From Thermohalobaculum sp039033215 (GTDB lineage: Bacteria > Pseudomonadota > Alphaproteobacteria > Rhodobacterales > Rhodobacteraceae), in assembly GCA_039033215.1 (NCBI GenBank), contig JBCCDA010000009.1, forward strand, positions 1 to 64,000: DNA of 64,000 nt, written 5' to 3'. Within the stretch, counting starts at the first letter, position 1; the number at the start of each line of letters is the position of its first letter. Below the pieces are notes generated by a model. The model ran no database searches, had not been told where the DNA came from, and saw only the letters and a program-made list of their open reading frames with translations. Of the stretch, positions 1-8,202 are shown in pieces. A program made the translations under genes and the position numbers.

Positions 1-1440
1 CGCGACCGGGTTGAAAACCTCCTCGACCCCGGCACGCCGTTCATGGAGCTGGGGGCGGTCGCCGCCCACGAGATGCACAACGGCGATTGCCCCGGTGCGG
101 GAATCATCACCGGCGTGGGCCGTGTCTCGGGTCGCGAGTGTCTGATCATCTGCAACGATGCGACGGTGAAGGGCGGCACCTACTACCCGATGACCGTCAA
201 GAAGCACCTCCGTGCTCAGGAGGTCGGGCAGGAGAACCGCCTGCCGTGCATCTATCTGGTCGACTCGGGGGGCGGAAATCTGCCCCAGCAGGACGAGATC
301 TTCCCCGACCGCGATCATTTCGGGCGCGAGTTCTACAACCAGTCGCGGATGTCGGCAGCCGGCATCCCGCAGATCGCCGTGGTCATGGGGTCGTGCACCG
401 CCGGGGGCGCCTATGTTCCGGCCATGTGCGACGAGAGCGTGATCGTCCGCGACCAGGGCACGATCTTCCTGGCAGGGCCGCCACTTGTGAAGGCCGCGGT
501 TGGCGAGGTCGTGACGGCGGAGGAGCTTGGCGGCGCGGATGTTCACTCCCGTCTCTCGGGGGTTGTCGACCACCGGGCCGAGGATGACGCCCATGCCCTG
601 GCCATCACCCGCCGGATCGTGGCCGGGCTGAACCGCGAGAAGCGCGTGGATGTGCAGCTCCAGACCCCGGAGGCCCCGGCCTATGATCCCGACGAGATCC
701 TTGGCGTCGTGCCACCCGACTGGCGCAAGCCCTACGATGTGCGTGAGGTGATCGCCCGCGTGGTCGACGGCTCGCGCTTTGACGAGTTCAAGGCGCGGTT
801 CGGCACCACGCTTGTGACCGGTTTTGCCCATATCCACGGCATTCCCTGCGGGATCATCGGCAACAATGGCGTGCTCTATTCCGAAAGCTCGCTTAAGGCG
901 GCGCACTTCATCGAGCTTTGTTGCCAGCGCAAGATCCCGCTGGTCTTCCTGCAGAACATCACGGGCTACATGGTCGGGCAGAAATACGAGGCTGAGGGCA
1001 TCGCCAAGCACGGCGCCAAGATGGTCCATGCGGTCTCCTGCGCGCAGGTGCCTAAGGTGACCATGATGATCGGTGGGTCGTTCGGCGCGGGGAACTACGG
1101 CATGTGCGGCAGGGGCTTCGGCCCGCGTTTCCTCTGGTCATGGCCCAACGCACGGATCTCGATCATGGGCGGGGAACAAGCCGCGGGCGTGCTGGCCACT
1201 GTCAAGAAGGATCAGGTCGAAGCACGCGGCGGCACGTTCACCGACGAAGACGCGCGCGCGATCAAGGACCCGATCATTGAGCAGTTCGACCGCCAGAGCC
1301 ATTGCCTCTACGCCTCGGCGCGGCTCTGGGATGACGGCGTGATCGATCCCCGCAAAACCCGAGACGTTCTGGGTCTTTCGCTCTCAGCGGCACTCAACGC
1401 CCCGATACCCGACTTCCACTTCGGCGTCTTCAGGATGTGA
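1..1440 (+). CDS. mccB: Methylcrotonyl-CoA carboxylase carboxyltransferase (beta) subunit, 5'-partial
   Basis: Carboxyltransferase subunit of the biotin enzyme that carboxylates 3-methylcrotonyl-CoA in leucine degradation. The frame is open from base 1 (RDRVENLLDPGTPFMEL), so the ATG at 43 is internal and the true start lies before the window; 479 residues are visible against roughly 530 in the family. Crotonase-fold features include the GSCTAGGAYVPAMCDE segment in the N-half and GGSFGAGNYGMCGRGFGPRF in the C-half. The alpha subunit and HMG-CoA lyase follow on the same strand, which favours methylcrotonyl-CoA over acetyl- or propionyl-CoA as substrate. Family assignment is secure from sequence; substrate is inferred from neighbours. 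Confidence 0.93.
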   Translation, partial: RDRVENLLDPGTPFMELGAVAAHEMHNGDCPGAGIITGVGRVSGRECLIICNDATVKGGTYYPMTVKKHLRAQEVGQENRLPCIYLVDSGGGNLPQQDEIFPDRDHFGREFYNQSRMSAAGIPQIAVVMGSCTAGGAYVPAMCDESVIVRDQGTIFLAGPPLVKAAVGEVVTAEELGGADVHSRLSGVVDHRAEDDAHALAITRRIVAGLNREKRVDVQLQTPEAPAYDPDEILGVVPPDWRKPYDVREVIARVVDGSRFDEFKARFGTTLVTGFAHIHGIPCGIIGNNGVLYSESSLKAAHFIELCCQRKIPLVFLQNITGYMVGQKYEAEGIAKHGAKMVHAVSCAQVPKVTMMIGGSFGAGNYGMCGRGFGPRFLWSWPNARISIMGGEQAAGVLATVKKDQVEARGGTFTDEDARAIKDPIIEQFDRQSHCLYASARLWDDGVIDPRKTRDVLGLSLSAALNAPIPDFHFGVFRM

Positions 1441-1441
1441 G

Positions 1442-2143
1442 ATGCGCAAGACTTTGGACAGGTTTCGCAAGTCGCTTGAGGGCGCCGTGGAGGCAGCGTG
1501 GGATCAACTACCCGAGTTCACGCTGAGCTCCGATGTCGAGGTGCCTATCTTTGTCATCCACCATGGACCCACCGCCGAAGATTATGAGATCGTCTGCGAT
1601 TTCCAGCAGTTCATGACCGTTAACCAATCCGGTTTCTTGAGCCGCCCGTCGCTACGCATTTGGGCCGGGCGCGACGACTTTGCGCGCCACACCTTCGCAC
1701 GTCATCTCCGTGAGGCATTTTCGGCGCAATTCGAGGCCTTGAGGGACGAGCACCGGGCGGAGCGTGAGCGCCGCCGCTGGGCTCTGCCCGGAGTCGGCGA
1801 TGTAATCCTCTGGGGCTTGTCCCTGACCGGCGGCGTCCTCGGCTCGCTGTTGCTCTTGGTTGCGACGGAGACTGGGCGCACGGCACTTGATCGGATTGGT
1901 GCCATCGTGCGCGGCACTGGCATCGGCCGACTGACTCGGTCTTCATCACCTGAGCAGGAGCTTGAAGCCTTGATCGAGGAGAAGAAGGGCGTGATAGACG
2001 CAGGCCTCGCACGACTGGACGTCGCCCTTCATCGTGAGCTCTATACCTATGCTTGGCGCGATCAGCGGCCTGGACCGATGACTGGCATGAAGCGCGATGC
2101 TTGGCCACTGCCGGACTTCGTACGCGACAGGATGCACGATTAG
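1442..2143 (+). CDS. Hypothetical membrane protein between MCC beta and alpha genes
   Basis: A 233-residue protein I cannot assign to a family. The N-terminal 110 residues are soluble, followed by a basic stretch (about 108-122) and one hydrophobic segment at about 121-143 (ILWGLSLTGGVLGSLLLLVA), then a C-terminal charged region containing LEALIEEKKGVIDAGLARLD, which could form a helix. It starts one base after the mccB stop and its TAG abuts the ATG of mccA, so it is certainly co-transcribed with the carboxylase. Codon use matches the neighbours. A role linked to the carboxylase is possible but nothing in the sequence shows it. Confidence 0.75.
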   Translation: MRKTLDRFRKSLEGAVEAAWDQLPEFTLSSDVEVPIFVIHHGPTAEDYEIVCDFQQFMTVNQSGFLSRPSLRIWAGRDDFARHTFARHLREAFSAQFEALRDEHRAERERRRWALPGVGDVILWGLSLTGGVLGSLLLLVATETGRTALDRIGAIVRGTGIGRLTRSSSPEQELEALIEEKKGVIDAGLARLDVALHRELYTYAWRDQRPGPMTGMKRDAWPLPDFVRDRMHD

Positions 2144-4120
2144 ATGTTTTCCAAGATCCTCATAGCCAACCGGGGTGAGATTGCTTGCCGTGTTGCCCAG
2201 ACCGCGCGTCGGATGGGGGTGGCGACGGTGGCCGTCTACTCGGATGCGGATGCTCAAGCGCTGCATGTCGAGGTGGCGGATGAGGCCGCGCACATCGGCC
2301 CTGCTCCCGCCCGCGAGAGCTACCTTGTCGCCGACAAGATCATCGACGCCGCCAAGCGCACGGGCGCGCAGGCCATCCACCCGGGCTATGGTTTTCTCTC
2401 GGAGAACCCCGATTTTGTTGACGCGGTCGAGGCCGCAGGCCTGACGTTCATCGGCCCCTCGGCCGACGCCATCCGCAAGATGGGTCTCAAGGATGCCGCC
2501 AAGCGGTTGATGGAGGACGCAGGCGTCCCTGTCGTCCCGGGCTACCACGGCGCGGATCAGGAGTTTGGCACGCTTGCAGGCGCGGCTGACCGGATCGGCT
2601 ATCCCGTGCTCATCAAGGCGTCGGCGGGTGGGGGCGGCAAGGGTATGCGCCGGGTGGATGACCCCACGCGGTTTGGCGAGGCGCTGAACGGCGCCAAGCG
2701 CGAGGCAATGGCGGCGTTCGGCAACGATCATGTGCTGGTCGAGAAGTATGTCGCCAAACCCCGTCACATCGAGGTGCAGGTCTTCGGCGACGGCACCCGC
2801 GCCGTGCACCTCTTCGAGCGCGACTGCTCGCTTCAACGCCGCCACCAGAAGGTGATCGAGGAGGCGCCGGCCCCTGGCATGACGGTCGAGATGCGCGAGG
2901 CGATGGGCACCGCTGCCGTGCGCGCGGCGGAGGCCATCGGATACAAGGGCGCCGGCACGGTTGAGTTCATCGTCGATGCCTCGGACGGCCTGCGTGCGGA
3001 CCGCTTCTACTTCATGGAAATGAACACTCGCCTGCAGGTCGAGCACCCGGTGACGGAGGCGATCGTCGGCCATGACCTCGTCGAATGGCAGCTTCGGGTC
3101 GCGGCGGGGGCGGCGTTGCCGGTCTCGCAGGATCAACTCACGATCAATGGCCACGCGTTCGAGGCCCGGATCTACGCCGAAGACGCCACGCGGAACTTCC
3201 TGCCGGCAACGGGCACCTTGGCGCACCTGTCGCTGCCAAGTGCGGCGCGCTGCGATACCGGCGTGCGCGCGGGGGATCGGATCACCCCCCTCTATGACCC
3301 GATGATCGCCAAGATGATCGTCCATGGACGGACCCGGGCCGAGGCGTTGGGCCGCCTTCGCACGGCGCTGTCGCGGACCGAGGTTGCGGGCACGGTGACC
3401 AATGTCGCTTTCCTCGCCGCGCTGGCGGCCCATGCGGGTTTCGCTGCGGGCGATGTCGACACGGGCCTGATCGACCGGAACCTCGAGCGGCTGATCGCCC
3501 CGTCGCCCGAGCCGCCTGGCGTTCGCATGACCGCCGCGGTGGTGGCACTGGGGCTGCTCGATCAGACGACGGACGAAGATGTCTGGGGCCAGTTGATCGG
3601 CTGGCGGCTTTGGGGTGCAGCGCGCCAGATCGCACGGATCGCCACCGATGGGGACCGGCTTGAGATCCCTGTCGAGACGCACGGCACCTCACGATTTCTG
3701 GTCGACCTTGGCGAGGGTCCTCAGGAGATCCATATCTGGGGACCGTCCCCTGACCTCACGATCGAGACCGGCGGTCATCGCAGCAGGCTGACCGCCGTGC
3801 GTCACGGCGATACCCTGACCATCTTCGACGACACGGGCGCCTTCGAGTACAGCGTTCTCGACCCCTTCGCGCTCGCGGCAGAGGATCATGCGGGCGGCGA
3901 CGATGTCACTGCCCCCATGACCGGCGCGGTAAAGGCGGTCCAGGCGGAGCCCGGGGAAGCTGTCAGCAAGGGGACGGCGCTGATCGTGATGGAGGCGATG
4001 AAGATGGAGCACACCCTCACGGCGCCCCGGGACGGCACCATCGCCGAGGTCACGGCCGCTGTTGGCGATCAGGTCGAGGAAGGCGCCATGCTGGTGCGGC
4101 TGGAGGCCGAGGATGGCTGA
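2144..4120 (+). CDS. mccA: Methylcrotonyl-CoA carboxylase biotin-carboxylase/carrier (alpha) subunit
   Basis: Biotin-dependent subunit that carboxylates its own biotin with ATP and bicarbonate and passes CO2 to the beta subunit. The 658 residues carry a biotin carboxylase N-terminal domain (FSKILIANRGEIACRV), an ATP-grasp domain with the glycine-rich loop ASAGGGGKGMRRV, the EMNTRLQVEHPVTE catalytic segment, and a C-terminal biotinyl domain with EAMKMEH, where the biotinylated lysine is residue 620. Length is normal for the family. The start ATG directly follows the TAG of the preceding gene and the end overlaps the next gene by 8 bases, as expected of a tight leucine-degradation operon. Confidence 0.95.
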   Translation: MFSKILIANRGEIACRVAQTARRMGVATVAVYSDADAQALHVEVADEAAHIGPAPARESYLVADKIIDAAKRTGAQAIHPGYGFLSENPDFVDAVEAAGLTFIGPSADAIRKMGLKDAAKRLMEDAGVPVVPGYHGADQEFGTLAGAADRIGYPVLIKASAGGGGKGMRRVDDPTRFGEALNGAKREAMAAFGNDHVLVEKYVAKPRHIEVQVFGDGTRAVHLFERDCSLQRRHQKVIEEAPAPGMTVEMREAMGTAAVRAAEAIGYKGAGTVEFIVDASDGLRADRFYFMEMNTRLQVEHPVTEAIVGHDLVEWQLRVAAGAALPVSQDQLTINGHAFEARIYAEDATRNFLPATGTLAHLSLPSAARCDTGVRAGDRITPLYDPMIAKMIVHGRTRAEALGRLRTALSRTEVAGTVTNVAFLAALAAHAGFAAGDVDTGLIDRNLERLIAPSPEPPGVRMTAAVVALGLLDQTTDEDVWGQLIGWRLWGAARQIARIATDGDRLEIPVETHGTSRFLVDLGEGPQEIHIWGPSPDLTIETGGHRSRLTAVRHGDTLTIFDDTGAFEYSVLDPFALAAEDHAGGDDVTAPMTGAVKAVQAEPGEAVSKGTALIVMEAMKMEHTLTAPRDGTIAEVTAAVGDQVEEGAMLVRLEAEDG

Positions 4121-4988
4121 TCCCGCACCGACTGATCGACCCGCGCTCACGATCTTCGAGATGGGACCGCGCGATGGCCTCCAGAATGAGGCTGCCGCAA
4201 TCGCCACCGCCGACAAGATCACGCTTGTCGACATGCTGACGGCCTGCGGCTTCTCGAAGATCGAGGTGGCGAGTTTCGTGTCACCCAAGTGGGTGCCCCA
4301 GATGGCCGACGGTGCCGAGGTCCTGGCCGGTATCGATCGGCGAGAGGGCGTCGCCTACACGTCCATCTGCCCGAACATGAAGGGCTACGAGCGTGCCGTT
4401 GCCGCACACTCTGACGGTATTGGAGTCTTCGGGTCCGCGTCGGAAGGCTTCAGCCAGGCGAACGTGAACTGTGGGATGGAGGAGGCACTGGCCCGCGCGG
4501 TCCCGATCGTCGAGCGCGCCGTCTCCGACGGGGTCCCGGTACGCGGCTATGTGTCCTGCGCCGTCGCCTGTCCCTACGATGGCCCGGTCGCGCCGGGCAC
4601 GACGGCATGGGTCGCGAGAACCCTTGCGGAGGCTGGCTGCTACGAGATCTCGCTCGGCGATACGATCGGCGCAGGCACGCCCGGGACGATCGGGGACATG
4701 CTGGACGCCGTCCTTGACGAGCTTCCGCCGGAGCGCCTCGCAGGTCACTATCACGATACCAACGGCCGGGCGCTCGAGAACATTGAGGTTTCGATGTCCA
4801 GGGGCATCAGGGTCTTCGATGCCTCGGTCGGCGGGCTCGGCGGGTGTCCCTATGCGCCCGGCGCCAAGGGCAATGTGGCCACAGAAGGTGTCGCGGCGCT
4901 GGCAGAACGGCTGGGGTTTGACACGGGACTTGATCCGAAGCTTCTGGCCGAAGCGGCGGCGTTCGCCACGTCACTTAGAAGCGCCTGA
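4113..4988 (+). CDS. mvaB: Hydroxymethylglutaryl-CoA lyase
   Basis: Cleaves HMG-CoA to acetoacetate and acetyl-CoA, the last step of leucine degradation and the step after methylcrotonyl-CoA carboxylation and hydration. The 291 residues begin MADPAPTDRPALTIFEMGPRDGLQNE, with the DxR motif of the DRE-TIM metallolyase family; the signature GLGGCPYAPGAKGNVATE near residue 250 includes the active-site cysteine. I chose the ATG at 4113, which overlaps the mccA end by 8 bases and gives the family N-terminus; an ATG further upstream in this frame lies inside the mccA biotinyl domain. No enoyl-CoA hydratase gene (methylglutaconyl-CoA hydratase) is seen in this stretch. Confidence 0.93.
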   Translation: MADPAPTDRPALTIFEMGPRDGLQNEAAAIATADKITLVDMLTACGFSKIEVASFVSPKWVPQMADGAEVLAGIDRREGVAYTSICPNMKGYERAVAAHSDGIGVFGSASEGFSQANVNCGMEEALARAVPIVERAVSDGVPVRGYVSCAVACPYDGPVAPGTTAWVARTLAEAGCYEISLGDTIGAGTPGTIGDMLDAVLDELPPERLAGHYHDTNGRALENIEVSMSRGIRVFDASVGGLGGCPYAPGAKGNVATEGVAALAERLGFDTGLDPKLLAEAAAFATSLRSA

Positions 4989-5064
4989 GAGTTGCCTCAA
5001 GCGTAAGCGTGGGAGAGCGCCAAGTCTCGGAAGGGTGTAGGTGCAGGGCAAGCGTGCGGCGCAC

Positions 5065-5736
5065 CTAGTCCTTGAAGCTGCGGCTCTTCTTCACAATGTC
5101 CCAAGCGCGGATCACGCGGGCCAACCGGGCTTCGTCACCGCGCGCACCCCCGTTCATGTCCGGGTGCAGGTCCTTGACCAGTTCGCGGTAGCGCGCACGC
5201 ACCGCGCCCAGGCTCTCGGTCTCATGCGGCATGCCCAGTGTGTCCATTGCCCGCTGTTCTTCACGGGTCAGCCGACGAAAGCGCCGCTTTGGGGCCTCAT
5301 CGGTCCGGCCGGGGTTCTGCGTCGCAGAATCACCAAGGACGTCCAGCGGATCTGAAAAGCCCCAGCGTGCCCATGCTTGACCTTCGGTGTGAGGCCATTG
5401 CTGGGGGCCGATCTTCGGGCCGTCCTTCAGATCCCAGGTCGGGCGTTCCCAGGTGCGATCTGCACGTGACTGGGCGTCGAGTTCGTCCTCGCTCCAGCCC
5501 TCGAAGAAGTTCCACGCCTTGTTGTAGGCGCGAACGTGATCGATGCAGAACCATTTGTACTCGTTCAGCTGCTCGGGCGAAACCGGAGCGCGGTACTTGC
5601 CATTGGCCTCGCATCCCGGCCATTCGCATGTTCGGGTTGATGACTCCACCGCACCAGACATGCCGCGCGATCGCGCACGTCTTGCCTTGTCCGCCGAGAC
5701 GGAGATGTCATAGTGGAATGGAGACCGTGACCGCAT
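5065..5736 (-). CDS. J-domain (DnaJ-like) protein
   Basis: A 223-residue protein with a C-terminal J domain including the HPD tripeptide (ELVKDLHPDMNGG) that stimulates Hsp70 ATPase. Before it lies a region with a cysteine pair (TRTCEWPGCEANGKY) and an aromatic segment (WNFFEGWSEDEL) seen in the alphaproteobacterial version of this protein. The reading frame extends upstream to 5826, but the start at 5736 (MRSRSPFHYDISVSADK) gives the usual family N-terminus. It is divergent from the BolA gene, a pairing I know from Rhodobacterales, and converges on the HMG-CoA lyase gene. Which Hsp70 it serves is not visible. Confidence 0.88.
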   Translation of the reverse strand: MRSRSPFHYDISVSADKARRARSRGMSGAVESSTRTCEWPGCEANGKYRAPVSPEQLNEYKWFCIDHVRAYNKAWNFFEGWSEDELDAQSRADRTWERPTWDLKDGPKIGPQQWPHTEGQAWARWGFSDPLDVLGDSATQNPGRTDEAPKRRFRRLTREEQRAMDTLGMPHETESLGAVRARYRELVKDLHPDMNGGARGDEARLARVIRAWDIVKKSRSFKD

Positions 5737-5819
5737 GGCATCCGTTTGACTTGGCGATTCCAACAAGAGTACCGGATAGGCCTCATTCGACAACAGGCAA
5801 TGAAGGGCGATCGTGACCG

Positions 5820-6086
5820 ATGACAATGGCTATGCAGATCGAAACGAAACTCCGAGCGGCGTTCGATCCCGAAACGCTCGAGGTCATCGATGAAAGCGAG
5901 CAGCATCGCGGCCACGGCGGCTGGCGCGAGGGGGGCGAGACACACTTCCGCGTCCGCATGATTTCAGGATCCATGTCCGGGCTGTCCCGGGTCGATCGCC
6001 AGCGTGCCGTCAACCGGTGTCTGACGGAAGAGCTGGCAACAACCGTTCATGCTTTGGCAATGGAGCTCAGCGCCCCTGGCGACTAG
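5820..6086 (+). CDS. bolA: BolA family protein
   Basis: An 88-residue BolA-fold protein, the family that works with monothiol glutaredoxins in iron-sulfur cluster handling and stress morphology. The core HGGWREGGETHFRVRMIS (residues about 32-49) contains the conserved histidine, and the RQRAVNRCLTEEL helix follows. The start ATG at 5820 has two more in-frame ATGs within four codons, so the exact initiation codon is uncertain by a few residues. It is divergent from the J-domain gene with about 80 bases between the chosen starts. Confidence 0.9.
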   Translation: MTMAMQIETKLRAAFDPETLEVIDESEQHRGHGGWREGGETHFRVRMISGSMSGLSRVDRQRAVNRCLTEELATTVHALAMELSAPGD

Positions 6087-6110
6087 AGCGGACCCTGGGG
6101 AGAAGCCACG

Positions 6111-6332
6111 ATGGAAAATCTCGTGAAGACCGTGGCTTCCCTGGCGCTGCTGTTCGCGGCAAGTGGCTGCATCGTCTACACGGTTGCGGACACGGCAGTC
6201 GGCGTGACGACGTCGGTGGTCGGCGCTGCAGTGGACGTCACGACGGGCGCCGTCGGCGGCGCGGTCGATCTTGTCACCGATGATGACGATGAGGTGGCAC
6301 CAGAGGAGCCCGAGGACACCGACGCGGACTGA
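6111..6332 (+). CDS. Small putative lipoprotein
   Basis: A 73-residue protein with an N-terminal signal (MENLVKTVASLALLFAASGC) ending in a lipobox-like ASGC, so Cys20 is the likely lipidation site; alanine at position -3 makes the lipobox slightly atypical. The mature part is a valine/alanine/threonine-rich repeat-like region (VGVTTSVVGAAVDVTTGAVG) followed by an acidic tail (DDDDEVAPEEPEDTDAD). No enzyme motif is visible. It starts 24 bases after bolA and may share its transcript. Function unknown. Confidence 0.7.
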   Translation: MENLVKTVASLALLFAASGCIVYTVADTAVGVTTSVVGAAVDVTTGAVGGAVDLVTDDDDEVAPEEPEDTDAD

Positions 6333-6369
6333 CGTGACCTTCAGAGCCTGACCAAGAAGTGCCGCTCAG

Positions 6370-6430
6370 CACCCCGCACCCCCTCCCAATCAGGGTGCAG
6401 TTCTGGGTGGTTGGGAGGGGGTGCGGGGTG
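6370..6430. repeat. Perfect 20-bp inverted repeat (strong hairpin)
   Basis: Left arm 6370-6389 and right arm 6411-6430 are exact reverse complements, with a 21-base loop. The arms are C/G-rich and no T tract follows on either side. It sits between the end of the lipoprotein gene (+) and the end of the DUF4177 gene (-), where a bidirectional terminator would be expected, so that is the likeliest role. A REP-like intergenic element is the alternative. Confidence 0.7.
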
Positions 6431-6455
6431 GAGGGAGGACTGTCGAAACAGACTC

Positions 6456-6782
6456 TCAGTCCGGTCGTCCGCCCTGGTCCGCTGCCAACCTCATGGGAGG
6501 CTCCTCGATCGGGAGCGGCTCAAACCGGTCCCGCACACGATCCGCGGCCTTCTCGCGCCGGAACACCAGAACGGCACGGTGGATCTCGCGCGGGCGCGAA
6601 AACATTCCGGACTTCTCTTCGACCGGCACCAGATCGGTGCGCAGATACTCCCAGCCCTGGTCAGCTTCGGCCTGAATCACTTCCTGAAGGGCGATGGCCA
6701 CTCGGTCGGTCCGGGTCTTGGCGCCCTTAGCGCGACGGACTTTCTCCGGAGCGCCCACACACTTGTACTCGTACATCTGCAC
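6456..6782 (-). CDS. DUF4177 domain protein
   Basis: A 108-residue protein beginning MQMYEYKCVGAPEKVRRAKG with the WEYLRTDLVPVEEKSG core and LVFRRE end typical of DUF4177 proteins in Rhodobacterales. The domain has no established biochemical function. The C-terminal 25 residues (RFEPLPIEEPPMRLAADQGG) are proline-rich and probably disordered. It converges with the lipoprotein gene across the hairpin at 6370-6430 and is divergent from the alpha/beta hydrolase gene. Confidence 0.82.
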   Translation of the reverse strand: MQMYEYKCVGAPEKVRRAKGAKTRTDRVAIALQEVIQAEADQGWEYLRTDLVPVEEKSGMFSRPREIHRAVLVFRREKAADRVRDRFEPLPIEEPPMRLAADQGGRPD

Positions 6783-6899
6783 CTCCCCGCTCGTCTTTGC
6801 CCCACGCTCGGTCGACCGCTTTCACCAGATGACAGGCAGCAAGGCAATAGTTGCCCCCGACTCAACGTGAAATTAACGCGCCACAAGGTTTATGGGGCC

Positions 6900-8180
6900 A
6901 TGAGTTTCATGCGCTTTTCCGCAGCGCCAGCCGGGCGGCTGAGCGACAGGTCGATCCCCTGGGTAATCTTCGGGGAACGGCCCGAGGTTCCGGACGGGCT
7001 TGAAGACAACGCCCTTGCCGGCGTCAATCTCGCTCAGATCGCCTCCAGCCCCGGCGCGCCTATGTTCGAACCCGATTCGATCTTTGGCGCCCACATGGCT
7101 GGAAACGAGATCGCCTTCCGGGACGATGGCCCTGTGGTCGTCTTCGTGCACGGCTTCCAGTACGAGCCACGTCGCCCCGTGGTCGCGCGCACGAAAAGCG
7201 ACAACCCTCACCGTGCGATCTTTCATTTCGACGAGACGCCAGATGGCCCCGGCTCCCTCGAGGAACGCCGACGCCACATCACGCCCTGGTTTGCCCGCGC
7301 CATGCTTGAAGCTGGCAGGGGTCAGCCGGACGAGTGTACGGGCCTCGCCGTCGGGTACTCCTACGCATCGTACGGCGGGGTGCCCGAGCGTTTTCTCCCC
7401 CGCACCTGGGACCGCGTGCGCACGCGGGCGGTACCCGTGCCCAGGATGGGAAACCTGCCGAAGGTCTACGTGAATGCATATCAGGATGCGGAGAAGGCTG
7501 GATTTGGCCTGGCCGCCGTTCTCACGCAGCTCCGGGCAAAGCTGGACGATGAGGGGTTGGAGCACAAGAACATAGACATCTTCTGCCACTCGCTCGGGGT
7601 GCGGACCGTGCTGTCGGCGCTTGCCCTGGTCGCGCAGCGCTGGCCGAATGACCTGACGTTGGGGCGGATCGACCGCGTGATCATGCTCAACGGCGCCTGC
7701 TACTGGGGGCAGGCGGCCTACGCGCTCGCCAACATCTCCTTTGCCGCGTCCGAGCCGCGTCCGCAGTTCTATAACTTCACGTCACGCAGCGATGATGTGC
7801 TCGCCTTCCTCGCCGATCACAAGGTGCCGCAGATCCTGCAGGACGAGGTGATTGAGGAACTGAGCCTCGAGGATCCCAGGCAGAAGTCTCTGCTGCGCGA
7901 TGGGCGCACGATCGGAATGGCGGGCAAACCGCCGAATGCTCTCTACGAGTTCTTCGGCGAGGACTACTCGGACTGGATCGACATCCCGCTCGACAGTGCC
8001 CACGTTGCTGGCTGGGGTGGCCGCAAGGGATTCCGTCTGAAGGGGCGTCGCGCGTTCTCGCTTGGCGATCACTGTGTGTCGTTCACCCACCCCGGAAACT
8101 GGGCTCTATACCGTGCTATCCTGCACCAACGCGACGGGTGGGCGACGTCGGATCTGGCGCGCGAACTGGGTTCGCGCTGA
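6900..8180 (+). CDS. Alpha/beta-hydrolase (DUF900-like)
   Basis: A 426-residue predicted serine hydrolase. The strand-3 and oxyanion region GPVVVFVHGFQYEP (about residues 77-90) and the nucleophile elbow FCHSLGVRTVLSAL (serine near residue 231) fit the alpha/beta-hydrolase fold, and VIMLNGACYWGQAAYA matches DUF900-type members. The open frame extends back to 6411, but that part overlaps the antisense DUF4177 gene; the ATG at 6900 gives MSFMRFSAAPAGRL and leaves a normal divergent promoter gap. It converges on gatB with a 22-base gap. Substrate unknown. Confidence 0.82.
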   Translation: MSFMRFSAAPAGRLSDRSIPWVIFGERPEVPDGLEDNALAGVNLAQIASSPGAPMFEPDSIFGAHMAGNEIAFRDDGPVVVFVHGFQYEPRRPVVARTKSDNPHRAIFHFDETPDGPGSLEERRRHITPWFARAMLEAGRGQPDECTGLAVGYSYASYGGVPERFLPRTWDRVRTRAVPVPRMGNLPKVYVNAYQDAEKAGFGLAAVLTQLRAKLDDEGLEHKNIDIFCHSLGVRTVLSALALVAQRWPNDLTLGRIDRVIMLNGACYWGQAAYALANISFAASEPRPQFYNFTSRSDDVLAFLADHKVPQILQDEVIEELSLEDPRQKSLLRDGRTIGMAGKPPNALYEFFGEDYSDWIDIPLDSAHVAGWGGRKGFRLKGRRAFSLGDHCVSFTHPGNWALYRAILHQRDGWATSDLARELGSR

Positions 8181-8202
8181 TTTCTCCGGCCCTTCCGATG
8201 GC

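Noticed and set aside
1946..3682. 578-residue minus-strand open frame opposite mccA
   Set aside because: Antisense to the biotin carboxylase domain; composition typical of shadow frames.
5039..5066. AGGTGC/GCACCT inverted repeat between HMG-CoA lyase and the J-domain gene as terminator
   Set aside because: Only a 6-base stem with a 16-base loop and no T tract; too weak to call.
5041..5355. 104-residue plus-strand frame at the end of the J-domain gene
   Set aside because: Opposite the J-domain coding sequence including its HPD motif; shadow frame.
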